A stretch of DNA of 64,000 nt, taken from the NCBI GenBank assembly GCA_016699575.1, contig CP064979.1:62001-126000 (forward strand), written 5' to 3'. Both the position numbers and the translations under genes were made by a program. This stretch comes from Flavobacteriales bacterium (GTDB taxonomy: Bacteria > Bacteroidota > Bacteroidia > Flavobacteriales_F > PHOS-HE28). Below, one piece after another: positions 16,542-23,701 of the stretch (position 1 is its first letter; each line of letters opens with the position of its first letter). The notes under the pieces are model-generated. The model had not been told where the DNA came from, made no database searches, and was given only the letters and a program-made list of their open reading frames with translations.

Positions 16542-16697
16542 CGATATTCGTTCGTGCTTACAAACTTACCAACCCAGCAGAAACTCGGGTGCACGCCGTG
16601 TCATGATCCGGAGATCAACTCGACAAGAAGTTCAGCTTCGAGGGATGCGTGGCCTGGTCGCCGACGATCTAAGCCCAGGACCTGCCCCTACTTTCGG

Positions 16698-16765
16698 GGC
16701 GACTACCCCAGCAAGCCCGCGTGGAGGACGTGGTGGAGAAGGTGATGGGGATGGTGAGGGAGTAG
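16698..16765 (+). repeat. Direct repeat copy B: orphan E1 gene 3' end
   Basis: These 68 bases repeat the end of the E1 gene (14485-14553) with five or six substitutions and one missing base that breaks the frame, ending with TAG in place of TGA. The DUF2442 gene starts 5 bases later. The copy is not part of any complete E1 reading frame, so it is a gene-end remnant. It probably marks the ancestral junction between E1 and the DUF2442 gene. Confidence 0.85.
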
Positions 16766-16770
16766 ACGAC

Positions 16771-17100
16771 ATGAAACGCAGGGCCAAGCCAGTAGCATAC
16801 AACGGGTCTGACCCCATCGAGGCGATGATCCTGCACGAAGGCTTGCGTATTGCCGACGTACACCCTTACAAGGAGTTGGACCTCTTGGCCATCGTACTGA
16901 ACAGCGGCGACGTGTTGCAAGCCCGCATCACGGACTTCGAGCGCTTGAACAAAGCCAGCGGCCGACAGCTCAAAAAGTGGCGCCTCATAGGTGGCGGCAT
17001 CGGCGTACACTGGGAGGCCGTGGATGAGGACCTTTCACTGCGCGGGTTCATTCGGGATGCGGCGCAGCAGGAAGCGTTGCGGCGATTCCAACCACGTTGA
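16771..17100 (+). CDS. DUF2442 domain-containing protein
   Basis: This 109-residue protein carries the DUF2442 pattern: a region on gene-product-like substitution (LNSGDVLQARITDFERLNKAS), then WRLIGGGIGVHWEAVDEDLSLRGFI near the end. DUF2442 proteins are often encoded beside DUF4160 genes in toxin-antitoxin-like pairs; no partner is next to it here. Its GC is close to that of the main chromosome. The ATG at 16771 lies 5 bases after the orphan E1 end; longer upstream starts would read through that repeat out of frame. Confidence 0.8.
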   Translation: MKRRAKPVAYNGSDPIEAMILHEGLRIADVHPYKELDLLAIVLNSGDVLQARITDFERLNKASGRQLKKWRLIGGGIGVHWEAVDEDLSLRGFIRDAAQQEALRRFQPR

Positions 17101-17114
17101 ACGAGTAGGATGTC

Positions 17115-18065
17115 TTAGCTCCTGTCGTGAGTCGGGGAGCTATCGAGCATCGCACGGAACTCATCCTCCTCAAGAACGTTGATGTCAGCGCCAGCCGCCT
17201 TCAGCGCGGCGACTTTGGCCATCTTCGATGGTCCGGGGCTCGCGCCCACGATCACGAATTTGGTGAGCTTGCTAATGCTCTGATTTATGTCGGCGCCGAG
17301 TTGTTGAACTCGACTTGCCGCTTCTTGTCGGTCCATCGACACAAGATCGCCAGTGAAGACGACCTTGGCCTTGTAGAATGGGTGGCTGTTGTCCCTTCCC
17401 TCAAAGTCCGGACGCAACAAACTCCTGTCAAAGTCTTTGGCCTTCTTGGCTTCATCGTAGCCGTGCTTTCGAACCTCTTTCTCGAACGAGCTGCTCGATG
17501 TCAGGTTTGTACCGTACAGGTCCAACTGGCTGTCATGCACCAAAGGCAACGCCCGAACGGCCAACTCAGCACACCCTCGCGCATCTTCCAAATAGTCATG
17601 ATGCGCCAAAGCAACTCCAAGATGCTCGCACATGTCCGATAGCCCATGGTGTTCAAGGTCCGGGTAGGCAAGTCTTGCCAGCTTTAGCGTGCACAACGAC
17701 CGGAAGGACGGTAAAATGAGGTTGTTCAAGCCTGCCGCACTTCGCAGCACGGCAAGGTCAAATTCCGCATTGTGGGCCACGACGAGTTCACCATCCAGGA
17801 AGCCGCAGAGCTGTTCCCAAACTTGTTCCAACTTGGGCGACACTTCCAAATCTGACAGCGTGATCCGATGGACTGAAAAATGGACGGCCCCCGCGCGCAT
17901 CTCACGCGGCCGCACCAACTGCTTCCACGTTCGCGCGATACGACCATCGCGCACCTGAACGACACCAATGGCGCAAAGGCTGCTTCGCTCATCATTCAGC
18001 GTCTCGAAATCAAGCGCAGTGAAGTTCAGTTCACGTATCGCTAGGAGGTTAAGTTGGTATGACAC
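17115..18065 (-). CDS. DnaQ-like 3'-5' exonuclease with C-terminal BRCT domain
   Basis: The protein (316 residues from this start) has an N-terminal DEDDh exonuclease domain. ALDFETLN supplies the first Asp and Glu, VVAHNAEFDLAVL the middle Asp, and HHDYLEDARGCAEL the His and last Asp. After a linker, a BRCT domain occupies the last 90 residues (KVVFTGDLVSMDRQEAASRV through KVAALKAAGADINVL), like the one in NAD-dependent DNA ligases. It is short for a polymerase epsilon subunit and is probably a repair or defence nuclease. The start is uncertain: GTG at 18065 is chosen, and TTG at 18104 is the alternative. It diverges from the HEPN gene. Confidence 0.82.
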   Translation of the reverse strand: MSYQLNLLAIRELNFTALDFETLNDERSSLCAIGVVQVRDGRIARTWKQLVRPREMRAGAVHFSVHRITLSDLEVSPKLEQVWEQLCGFLDGELVVAHNAEFDLAVLRSAAGLNNLILPSFRSLCTLKLARLAYPDLEHHGLSDMCEHLGVALAHHDYLEDARGCAELAVRALPLVHDSQLDLYGTNLTSSSSFEKEVRKHGYDEAKKAKDFDRSLLRPDFEGRDNSHPFYKAKVVFTGDLVSMDRQEAASRVQQLGADINQSISKLTKFVIVGASPGPSKMAKVAALKAAGADINVLEEDEFRAMLDSSPTHDRS

Positions 18066-18245
18066 AACAGAGAATTTGGCCCCTAAAACAAGCGTGTTTA
18101 GCAATACTTGTTGGCAGATGCATCTGACATCAATTTGGCGAGCGCGGCTCAGTCCGCAACGTCGCGAGCCCCCCGCAGCGGCTCGTTTGCTTAAGGCCCA
18201 GTTCGTAGTTCTTGCTGTCGTCCAGCGTGTTCATACCATTCGAAT

Positions 18246-19535
18246 ATGAGCTATGTCCATCTCCTCCAAGAACCCGTCCGCTGTACAGTAGAGTTTGACA
18301 GTACGACCGGACCAAAGTCATACCCTGATTCGGACCTTACATACACTCCCTCCGAGGGGGGCATCCTGAGAATCCCAATGACCGGGGCAGAATTCCAGCA
18401 GGATCTACACGCTCTCGTGGCGCATACCCAGCATGGAAAAGTCTACCTGCCAGAGGTGAGTTACCAGTCAGGTGACCTCTACAACAGAGGCATATTGAAC
18501 ACCTACACTTTCGACCACGCGTTGGTCGGCCCCAAAGACTTCGCCCCTTTCGTTGAGACTTTTGACCGGGCCGAGTTGATCCTCGGGCAAAGTCACCACT
18601 ACTTCGACGAGGTCGGTGTTCGCTCGATAACGCGCAGCATGCACCAGATTGACATCCTATGCACGAGGTCCAATCACTACGAAACACCCCTTCGCGGAAT
18701 CGGAAGTACGTGGATCAACATCGGATTCCTTGTCTTGCCCGGCCCCTACGGAGAACATACTGTGAAGCATAGCAACAAGCTGATCGTGGACTTCGAGGAG
18801 CAGCAGTTGGTGGGGGATATGCTGCCCAACGTGAACAAAGTGGGCAACTTCTGGGAGTTCATGCTCCATCGGCCACAAGGCTCGGAAGAGATTGTTTTCA
18901 CGAGTAAGAACCACGGACGAAGAGTCCATCTGGTCAACCAGCTCAAGATGCCAACATCAACTGGGGCGGCAGCGTTCCAGACTGGTGTACTCCAACTGCC
19001 CTGGAATGAATGCAAAGCGCACCTTGACAAGTTGCTCGGGTGCTGGATGCTTCTTGACCTGAAGTCACCGTGGATGGACAACCTCTTACGGGTGATCTGG
19101 TTCCGCGACTTACCCGCTGATGTTCGATTCTTCATGGCCTATACGGCGCTGCAAGGCATTGATGCCGAACTGGCCGGTAGGTCAATAGGAAAACGCCGAG
19201 GTACAGAAGCCGAACTACTCTGGGATGACTTTAAGGTGTATTGGGGGCACCTTCTGGTCCCTAGATCGACGAGTCGCGACAACGCCCAGATCCTTCAGGA
19301 CTTCCGGAACTATACCGACCTCCTCGTAAAGACTCGACACCACATCGCGCATCTGTCCAAGTCCTCGAAAGAAATTCTCGCTGACCGTGCTCTCGAAGCA
19401 GGTTTTGTACGGATAATCATGCTACTGAAGAGCCTATTCATGGACAAGGCGGGAGTGCCTCCCATGATATGGAAAGGCGTCCTTGAGCAATGGGCTTTAA
19501 GGGCACATTTTGTAGAACACGGTGAACCTCTTTGA
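18246..19535 (+). CDS. Putative HEPN-domain protein, ApeA-like
   Basis: This 429-residue protein is not firmly recognised, but its layout recalls ApeA-type anti-phage proteins. A beta-rich N-terminal half (about 1-250) contains scattered aromatic strands, and a helical C-terminal half ends in a region with KTRHHIAH. There Arg364 and His369 make an Rx4H motif with a polar residue after the Arg, the catalytic signature of HEPN ribonucleases. Lower GC and the neighbouring nucleases support an accessory, possibly defensive role; this is inference. A hairpin 50 bases after the stop may end the transcript. Confidence 0.55.
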   Translation: MSYVHLLQEPVRCTVEFDSTTGPKSYPDSDLTYTPSEGGILRIPMTGAEFQQDLHALVAHTQHGKVYLPEVSYQSGDLYNRGILNTYTFDHALVGPKDFAPFVETFDRAELILGQSHHYFDEVGVRSITRSMHQIDILCTRSNHYETPLRGIGSTWINIGFLVLPGPYGEHTVKHSNKLIVDFEEQQLVGDMLPNVNKVGNFWEFMLHRPQGSEEIVFTSKNHGRRVHLVNQLKMPTSTGAAAFQTGVLQLPWNECKAHLDKLLGCWMLLDLKSPWMDNLLRVIWFRDLPADVRFFMAYTALQGIDAELAGRSIGKRRGTEAELLWDDFKVYWGHLLVPRSTSRDNAQILQDFRNYTDLLVKTRHHIAHLSKSSKEILADRALEAGFVRIIMLLKSLFMDKAGVPPMIWKGVLEQWALRAHFVEHGEPL

Positions 19536-19591
19536 CTCCTCACCGCCCGATGCACGCGCTCCCCGGCAGCAGCTCGGATGTACACTGATGC

Positions 19592-19614
19592 ACGCGCTCG
19601 CCTTTTCGGCGAGT
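19592..19614 (+). terminator. Hairpin after the HEPN gene
   Basis: CTCGCC-TTTTC-GGCGAG forms a 6-bp stem that can extend through flanking GCG/TGC pairs. It lies about 60 bases downstream of the HEPN stop and between convergent genes, so it could terminate in either direction. No strong T-tract follows. Confidence 0.4.
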
Positions 19615-19658
19615 GCGCCTCGGTCTAGGGCCTGTGGCCCGCCTCAGTAGTTCCTAGG

Positions 19659-20330
19659 CTACGCCGCCTTCAGCACTTGCTCGATGGCCACCAGGCCTTC
19701 TTGGAAGGAGCGCTTCATGTTGAGCAGCACCTCGGGTGACATGTCGCGCATGCGATGGTGCACCAAGGAGCGGAAGTGCAGTTCCTTCTTGTCGTCGCGC
19801 AGGTCGGTCTTGTCCACGTACGTGTTGCACACGGTGATGTCCGGCGTTTCGATGTGGCCTAGCGCGAGACCGTGCTCCGTGATGCCCACCACGCCGGGCT
19901 TGCCTTTGATGAGGCGCTCCTGGTCCACGAAGGTGATATGGGCATTGTGCTGGAAGTACTCGCGCATCAGGAACAGGTGCTCGCGGCCGTTCTTGTGGCG
20001 GTCGCCGTACTGTTTCCAGAAATGCGGGCCGAAGACGAGGGCTGCCCCCTGCTCGCAGAACTGGATGGCGTGCACGCCTGTGGCGCTGTCCGTCCAGTGG
20101 TAAATGGCATACAGCCGGGTGTGGAACTCGGTGACGCGGATGCGACCGAACCATTCGCGGCCCTCGCCGCCTTCCATGTTCTGCTTGGGGTTCTGCTCTG
20201 TCTTGTCCGTGCCGCGGTCCATGGCGCGGCGGAAATGGCCCGCCAACATGCTCAGCCTGCCGAAAACCGTGGGGAGGTCCTTGCGCGCCCCGTTGATCCG
20301 GGCTTCTATGGCGTGCAAGGGCAGGTCCAT
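19659..20330 (-). CDS. Hypothetical protein
   Basis: This 223-residue protein matches no family I recognise. It has no signal peptide. The central part (about 60-130) is rich in aromatic residues and histidines (VTEFHTRLYAIYHWTD, FGPHFWKQYGDRHKNG), and the end is a helical stretch. Codon use is typical of the high-GC chromosome, unlike the island genes to its left, and this frame is preferred over the longer, Arg/Pro/His-rich frame that overlaps it. It lies 11 bases downstream of the fibronectin-type gene on the same strand. Confidence 0.6.
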   Translation of the reverse strand: MDLPLHAIEARINGARKDLPTVFGRLSMLAGHFRRAMDRGTDKTEQNPKQNMEGGEGREWFGRIRVTEFHTRLYAIYHWTDSATGVHAIQFCEQGAALVFGPHFWKQYGDRHKNGREHLFLMREYFQHNAHITFVDQERLIKGKPGVVGITEHGLALGHIETPDITVCNTYVDKTDLRDDKKELHFRSLVHHRMRDMSPEVLLNMKRSFQEGLVAIEQVLKAA

Positions 20331-20341
20331 GGCGCAGAGCG

Positions 20342-20962
20342 TTACAAGGCGAAGGCGCTCTTGGGATTGCTGTAAAGGCCCGTGCCTTCAGCGCCAACAG
20401 CGCGCACGCGGTACCAAGCTTCCTTCAATCGCACCAGGCCTTTGATGGTGATGCGGGCCTTCACGGTCACTTCCAGCAACGACCAGGTAGCTTCAACTGA
20501 TGACGGATCATCATTGGTGCGTTCCACCATGTAAGCTGCAGCACCGCGCACGCGGCTCCATCGCAACCGGACGGCACCGCCACCGATAGGTGCACTCTGC
20601 AAGTTGACCGGCGCCTCCGGAACGCCGGCATACGTTCGGTCGCGTTGCAGTTCGAAACCGCTGGTGGCAAGTATCTCCTTGTCCCCGTTGGCAATGCCAC
20701 GCACATAGTCCGCTTGCTTGTTCAGCATCTCCTTTGCCTCGGCCAGCACCTTGTTGCGCACCGCACGGGCCACGCCACTTCCATTGATCGCTTCCAGTAT
20801 GGCAGCGGTAAGTTCCTTCTCTTTGGCCGACATGGCATCAAGCGGGACCAAGGGCATCGGGTAATGGGGATTGTCCTTCATCCTTGAAACAACGACGCGC
20901 ATCAAAGCCGCCACCTTTACGGGTGTCTGGCGGCCGAGGGTGAGCTTGATGTTGCCTTTCAT
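20342..20962 (-). CDS. Fibronectin type III domain protein
   Basis: This 206-residue protein has a helical N-terminal half (about 1-105). A single fibronectin type III domain (about 112-203) follows, with PEAPVNLQSAPIGGGAVRLRWSRVRGAA and a closing YRVRAVGAEGTGLYSNP. No signal peptide is seen. Short proteins of this design are frequent in Bacteroidota and have unknown function; Fn3 domains usually mediate protein or carbohydrate contacts. It probably forms an operon with the unknown gene 11 bases downstream. Confidence 0.8.
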   Translation of the reverse strand: MKGNIKLTLGRQTPVKVAALMRVVVSRMKDNPHYPMPLVPLDAMSAKEKELTAAILEAINGSGVARAVRNKVLAEAKEMLNKQADYVRGIANGDKEILATSGFELQRDRTYAGVPEAPVNLQSAPIGGGAVRLRWSRVRGAAAYMVERTNDDPSSVEATWSLLEVTVKARITIKGLVRLKEAWYRVRAVGAEGTGLYSNPKSAFAL

Positions 20963-21296
20963 GTCTTTGTCAGTAACGGTGCCGCTTCAACGGAGCAGTG
21001 GTGCTCGGGGTTACCGGCAGCCGTACTTGCGGCGTACTGCATGGTTGCTGGTCAGGGGCAGTACGCTGACCGGTGCGAAGGTCCAGGCCTGCTCCGCGAG
21101 TGGTTCAACTCGACTTTACGCTGGAGGCTGGGCTCCTGTGCAGGCCGAGCAATGGTGCAAGGCCGAGCAGCTACGCGTGCCTTCACGCGCCACCATGGCT
21201 ACTGGGTGAGGCGAGCAGGCTTACCTGCCCCAACAAGTACCCCTACTTATCCGGGGAGTGAGGGGTAATAGGGCCAAGACAAGGACCGGGACCGTG
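20963..21296. other. Gene-poor intergenic stretch
   Basis: No convincing gene lies here. The short open frames have no family match and shift phase without a start signal. It holds the upstream region of the fibronectin-type gene and a short GCAGG-CTTACC-TGC inverted sequence near 21220. Confidence 0.5.
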
Positions 21297-21485
21297 CTAT
21301 TTCACGAGCACAAGGTTTTCATTGCCGCTAGAGAAGGTCCATGAGGAGAACCGGTCAAGAAAGGACCTGCCCAATAGAAAGTCGATTTCACCGTCGTAGA
21401 TGGCCATTACGGTGTGAGGTGTAATGAGCGCGCATGCGTTGTGCAGGGAACGAAGGCTAACCTGCCCGTTCCGTGCGCTTGTCGG
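21297..21485 (-). pseudogene. Remnant of a retropepsin-like aspartyl protease (C-terminus)
   Basis: The minus strand is open for 62 codons, from a TAG at 21486-21488 to the stop at 21297. It reads as the C-terminal part of a bacterial retroviral-like aspartyl protease, with IDFLLGRSFLDRF as the conserved hydrophobic-hydrophobic-Gly segment, then a closing strand (NENLVLVK). The catalytic DTGAS half is absent, and the upstream frame is closed where the start region of a plus-strand gene begins. It is therefore a truncated remnant. An internal ATG at 21407 could still start a 36-residue peptide, but this is unlikely to be functional. Confidence 0.45.
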
Positions 21486-21514
21486 CTATGCGCTCCACCT
21501 CCTTTCTTCGCGAT

Positions 21515-22534
21515 ATGCCATACCTCACCTTCTCTTCCCTGCGCCGCTGCTTGTCCTTGTCGTTGGTGCTATGGGCCATGTGCTCGGGCACCAGCCTTTG
21601 TGCCCAATCCGTTGAATACGACATACCGGAGACATACGACGGCAAGATCACCAAGCGCGAGTACCGGCAGCTTGTGGATGCCGCATTGACGCGCATCGGC
21701 CAGCGTTACAAAGTGGCGTCCGTGAAAGGTGGTGCCGTGAAGCTCGCGCCAGGGAACGAGCACGCCAGCATGTTCTACCTGGACAACCTGGTTGCGCTGT
21801 GCTTGGACGAAACGGACCGGAGCGCTTGGCCCGCCGTGATCGACGAGTACTACGGAAAACTCTTCGGGTCAATGGATGCGGCTGCGGCCATCGACATGAA
21901 CAACTACGCCACGTTGAGGGAGTTCCTCTCCATCCGGATCTACAACAAGGAGCTGTTCAACATGAGCGACAGCGCAATGGTGACCCGGGAGCAGTTGCAG
22001 GGCACGCGATCGACCTTGATGCTCGATGTGCTGGACGCGTTCCGGACAGTGCCAAGGGACGCGTTCGACGCATGGGGCATTGCCTTGGACTCGGTGTTCA
22101 ATGACGCACAGCGCAATGTGGACCGCCAGCCCGTGGAGGTGGTGACCGAGAACACCGAAGTGCAGCCGGGCGATTCCATGGAAGTGACCTTCGTGATGAA
22201 CGATGACTACGGCGCGAGCTACTTGCTCGGCCTCCGGAAGTCGCACCCGGAGGTCTTCGGTGAGCAGGGTGTGGTGCTGGCTGTGCCCCACAAGGGAATT
22301 GCCATTCTGTGCAAGGCAGACAAGAGCGAGCCGCTGGCGCATGTGCAGTTCATCCGGGCATTCCACGGCGCGGTGCAAGCCGAGTTCAACGAACATCCAC
22401 AACCGGTGAGCGACCAGTTCTACTGGTGGTACGAGGGCAACTTTCATCCCTTCAATGTGCGCCTGGACGCTGATGGCGCCTTGCACGTGGTGCCTCCCAT
22501 GCGCATGAACGAGGCGATGGGCATTACGCGCTGA
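21515..22534 (+). CDS. Secreted protein of unknown function
   Basis: This protein of about 339 residues has a signal peptide (SLRRCLSLSLVLWAMCSG core, cleavage near LCAQ). The mature part matches no family I recognise. It has a helical first half (THE KITKREYRQLVDAALTRIG region) and a beta-rich second half with many Trp, Tyr and Phe residues near the end (FYWWYEGNFHPFNV). The start at 21515 gives the best signal peptide; in-frame starts at 21488 and 21473 are possible but overlap the protease remnant. It lies alone, with 237 bp before the next gene. Confidence 0.6.
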   Translation: MPYLTFSSLRRCLSLSLVLWAMCSGTSLCAQSVEYDIPETYDGKITKREYRQLVDAALTRIGQRYKVASVKGGAVKLAPGNEHASMFYLDNLVALCLDETDRSAWPAVIDEYYGKLFGSMDAAAAIDMNNYATLREFLSIRIYNKELFNMSDSAMVTREQLQGTRSTLMLDVLDAFRTVPRDAFDAWGIALDSVFNDAQRNVDRQPVEVVTENTEVQPGDSMEVTFVMNDDYGASYLLGLRKSHPEVFGEQGVVLAVPHKGIAILCKADKSEPLAHVQFIRAFHGAVQAEFNEHPQPVSDQFYWWYEGNFHPFNVRLDADGALHVVPPMRMNEAMGITR

Positions 22535-22771
22535 AGCGTCAATGTTGCGTCAACGGTGCGGGCCCACAGCAGCTCGGGTTTGCACCGATGCAGAGCTACC
22601 GTCGAGCGCTGAACCTTGCTGGATGCCGCCAGGAGCGGATGTGATCAACTGCACTCGCGTCCCGGCACTACATTGCCTTCAACAGACTGTGGCACCTCAT
22701 CAACGGCAACGTCGGCAAGGCCCCTTGACTTTGGCCGCCCGGCCGGGGCGTATCACAGGTGCCCAGACTGA

Positions 22772-23230
22772 ATGAACCGAACCGAGGAAATGGAAACGCT
22801 GAGCAGCACGGTGGAACCAGCAGTCCAGAAGGCCCCACTCTTGTTCAAAGCGCTATGCCTGCTCACCATCCTGGGCAACGTGCTGCTCATCGTCATCAAC
22901 CTGTTCAAGGCCGGTATGCTGCACGTGGGCTCGGCCAATGGTAGCGTGGGGCAGACCGCCATCGTACCCCTCAACACGCTTCTGCTGGTGGTGATCCTCT
23001 CCTGCGTTGGGGCCGTGGTCGGCGCCGCTCTGATGCTGCGGGGCAGGCGGCTGGGCTTCCACATCTATGCGGCATCCAACATCGTGCACCTGCTCGCCAC
23101 GGTCGGCGTCATGCTGCTGTGGATCATGACGATCTACCTGTCCATCGTGGGCGTGCTGCTGTTCTTTTACTGCTTCATCCCGGTGGGCTTCTTGCTGTAC
23201 TTCAGCCTGAACAGGGCGTGGCTGCGTTGA
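22772..23230 (+). CDS. Four-helix membrane protein, unknown function
   Basis: This 152-residue protein has a polar N-terminus of about 22 residues and four hydrophobic helices, at about 27-47, 63-85, 95-115 and 120-145. It is probably an inner-membrane protein. No catalytic motif is visible and I recognise no family. A second small membrane protein gene follows after 58 bp on the same strand, so the two may be co-transcribed. Confidence 0.65.
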   Translation: MNRTEEMETLSSTVEPAVQKAPLLFKALCLLTILGNVLLIVINLFKAGMLHVGSANGSVGQTAIVPLNTLLLVVILSCVGAVVGAALMLRGRRLGFHIYAASNIVHLLATVGVMLLWIMTIYLSIVGVLLFFYCFIPVGFLLYFSLNRAWLR

Positions 23231-23288
23231 TCGGCCCAGGCCTTCACCTCCTGCACACTTCCCTGCCCCTGCCTACCGTTTGCGCCCC

Positions 23289-23618
23289 ATGTGGTTCCTC
23301 TATCTGCTTCAAGCGCTGTTCAGCGCGGCGCTTGTGGGCGGCTTTTACCTGTGGTGGGTGTTGGACCATGTTGGTCACGGGTACCGGCCGGAAGACGTCT
23401 TCCTGCGCTGGTGGCACGACCTCGACGGTCAGCCGGAGTTCCATCTGCTTGTGGTGCAAGTGATCTACCCCCTGCTGTCGTGGCTGAGCCGCAAAGCGCC
23501 TTGGCCGCCGTTCTGGCGCGCGTGGCGTAATGTTCACTTAGCGCTCGTACTGCTGTTGATGCTGGCCGTATGCCTCCTGTGGTTGGCCACGCCAGACTTG
23601 GGCGGCCACTGGGGCTGA
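23289..23618 (+). CDS. Small membrane protein, unknown function
   Basis: This 109-residue protein starts at the ATG at 23289 and has three hydrophobic stretches, at about 3-22, 48-62 and 82-101. An intervening loop is rich in Trp and Asp (VFLRWWHDLDGQPEF). It is probably an inner-membrane protein and matches no family I know. It follows another small membrane protein gene on the same strand and precedes a T9SS-secreted RCC1 protein. Confidence 0.6.
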   Translation: MWFLYLLQALFSAALVGGFYLWWVLDHVGHGYRPEDVFLRWWHDLDGQPEFHLLVVQVIYPLLSWLSRKAPWPPFWRAWRNVHLALVLLLMLAVCLLWLATPDLGGHWG

Positions 23619-23669
23619 TACCGGCCGGATCGCCTCGCGCCGGAAGCACCAAGCGGTTTGCCTATCCGC

Positions 23670-23677
23670 TACTTTCA
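23670..23677 (+). promoter_or_regulatory. Candidate -7 promoter element of the RCC1-repeat gene
   Basis: TACTTTCA, preceded by CGC, lies 25 bases before the start of the RCC1-repeat gene and matches the recurring TA(C/T)TTT(C/G) element of this window. No TTG is visible at the expected upstream spacing. Confidence 0.4.
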
Positions 23678-23701
23678 CCATGCCCGAAACAACACATCAC
23701 G

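Larger units (their letters stand above)
14554..16697. mobile_element. Low-GC cargo island inserted at the 3' end of the E1 gene
   Basis: This 2.1-kb stretch lies between two direct copies of the E1 gene end. Its base composition is visibly lower in GC than the flanks (below 50% in many lines). It holds an HNH endonuclease gene on the plus strand and two unknown genes on the minus strand. No integrase, transposase or terminal inverted repeat was found. The structure fits integration of foreign DNA at a gene 3' end with the attachment segment duplicated, followed by loss or absence of the integrase; element class unknown. Confidence 0.6.

Noticed and set aside
19654..20397. 247-codon minus-strand frame overlapping the 19659-20330 gene
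   Set aside because: It is rich in Arg, Pro, His and Gln as in frame-shifted GC-rich DNA; the other frame has a balanced composition and proper length.
20871..21296. Short plus-strand frames in the intergenic region
   Set aside because: Mixed composition, no start signal, partly antisense to the fibronectin-type gene.
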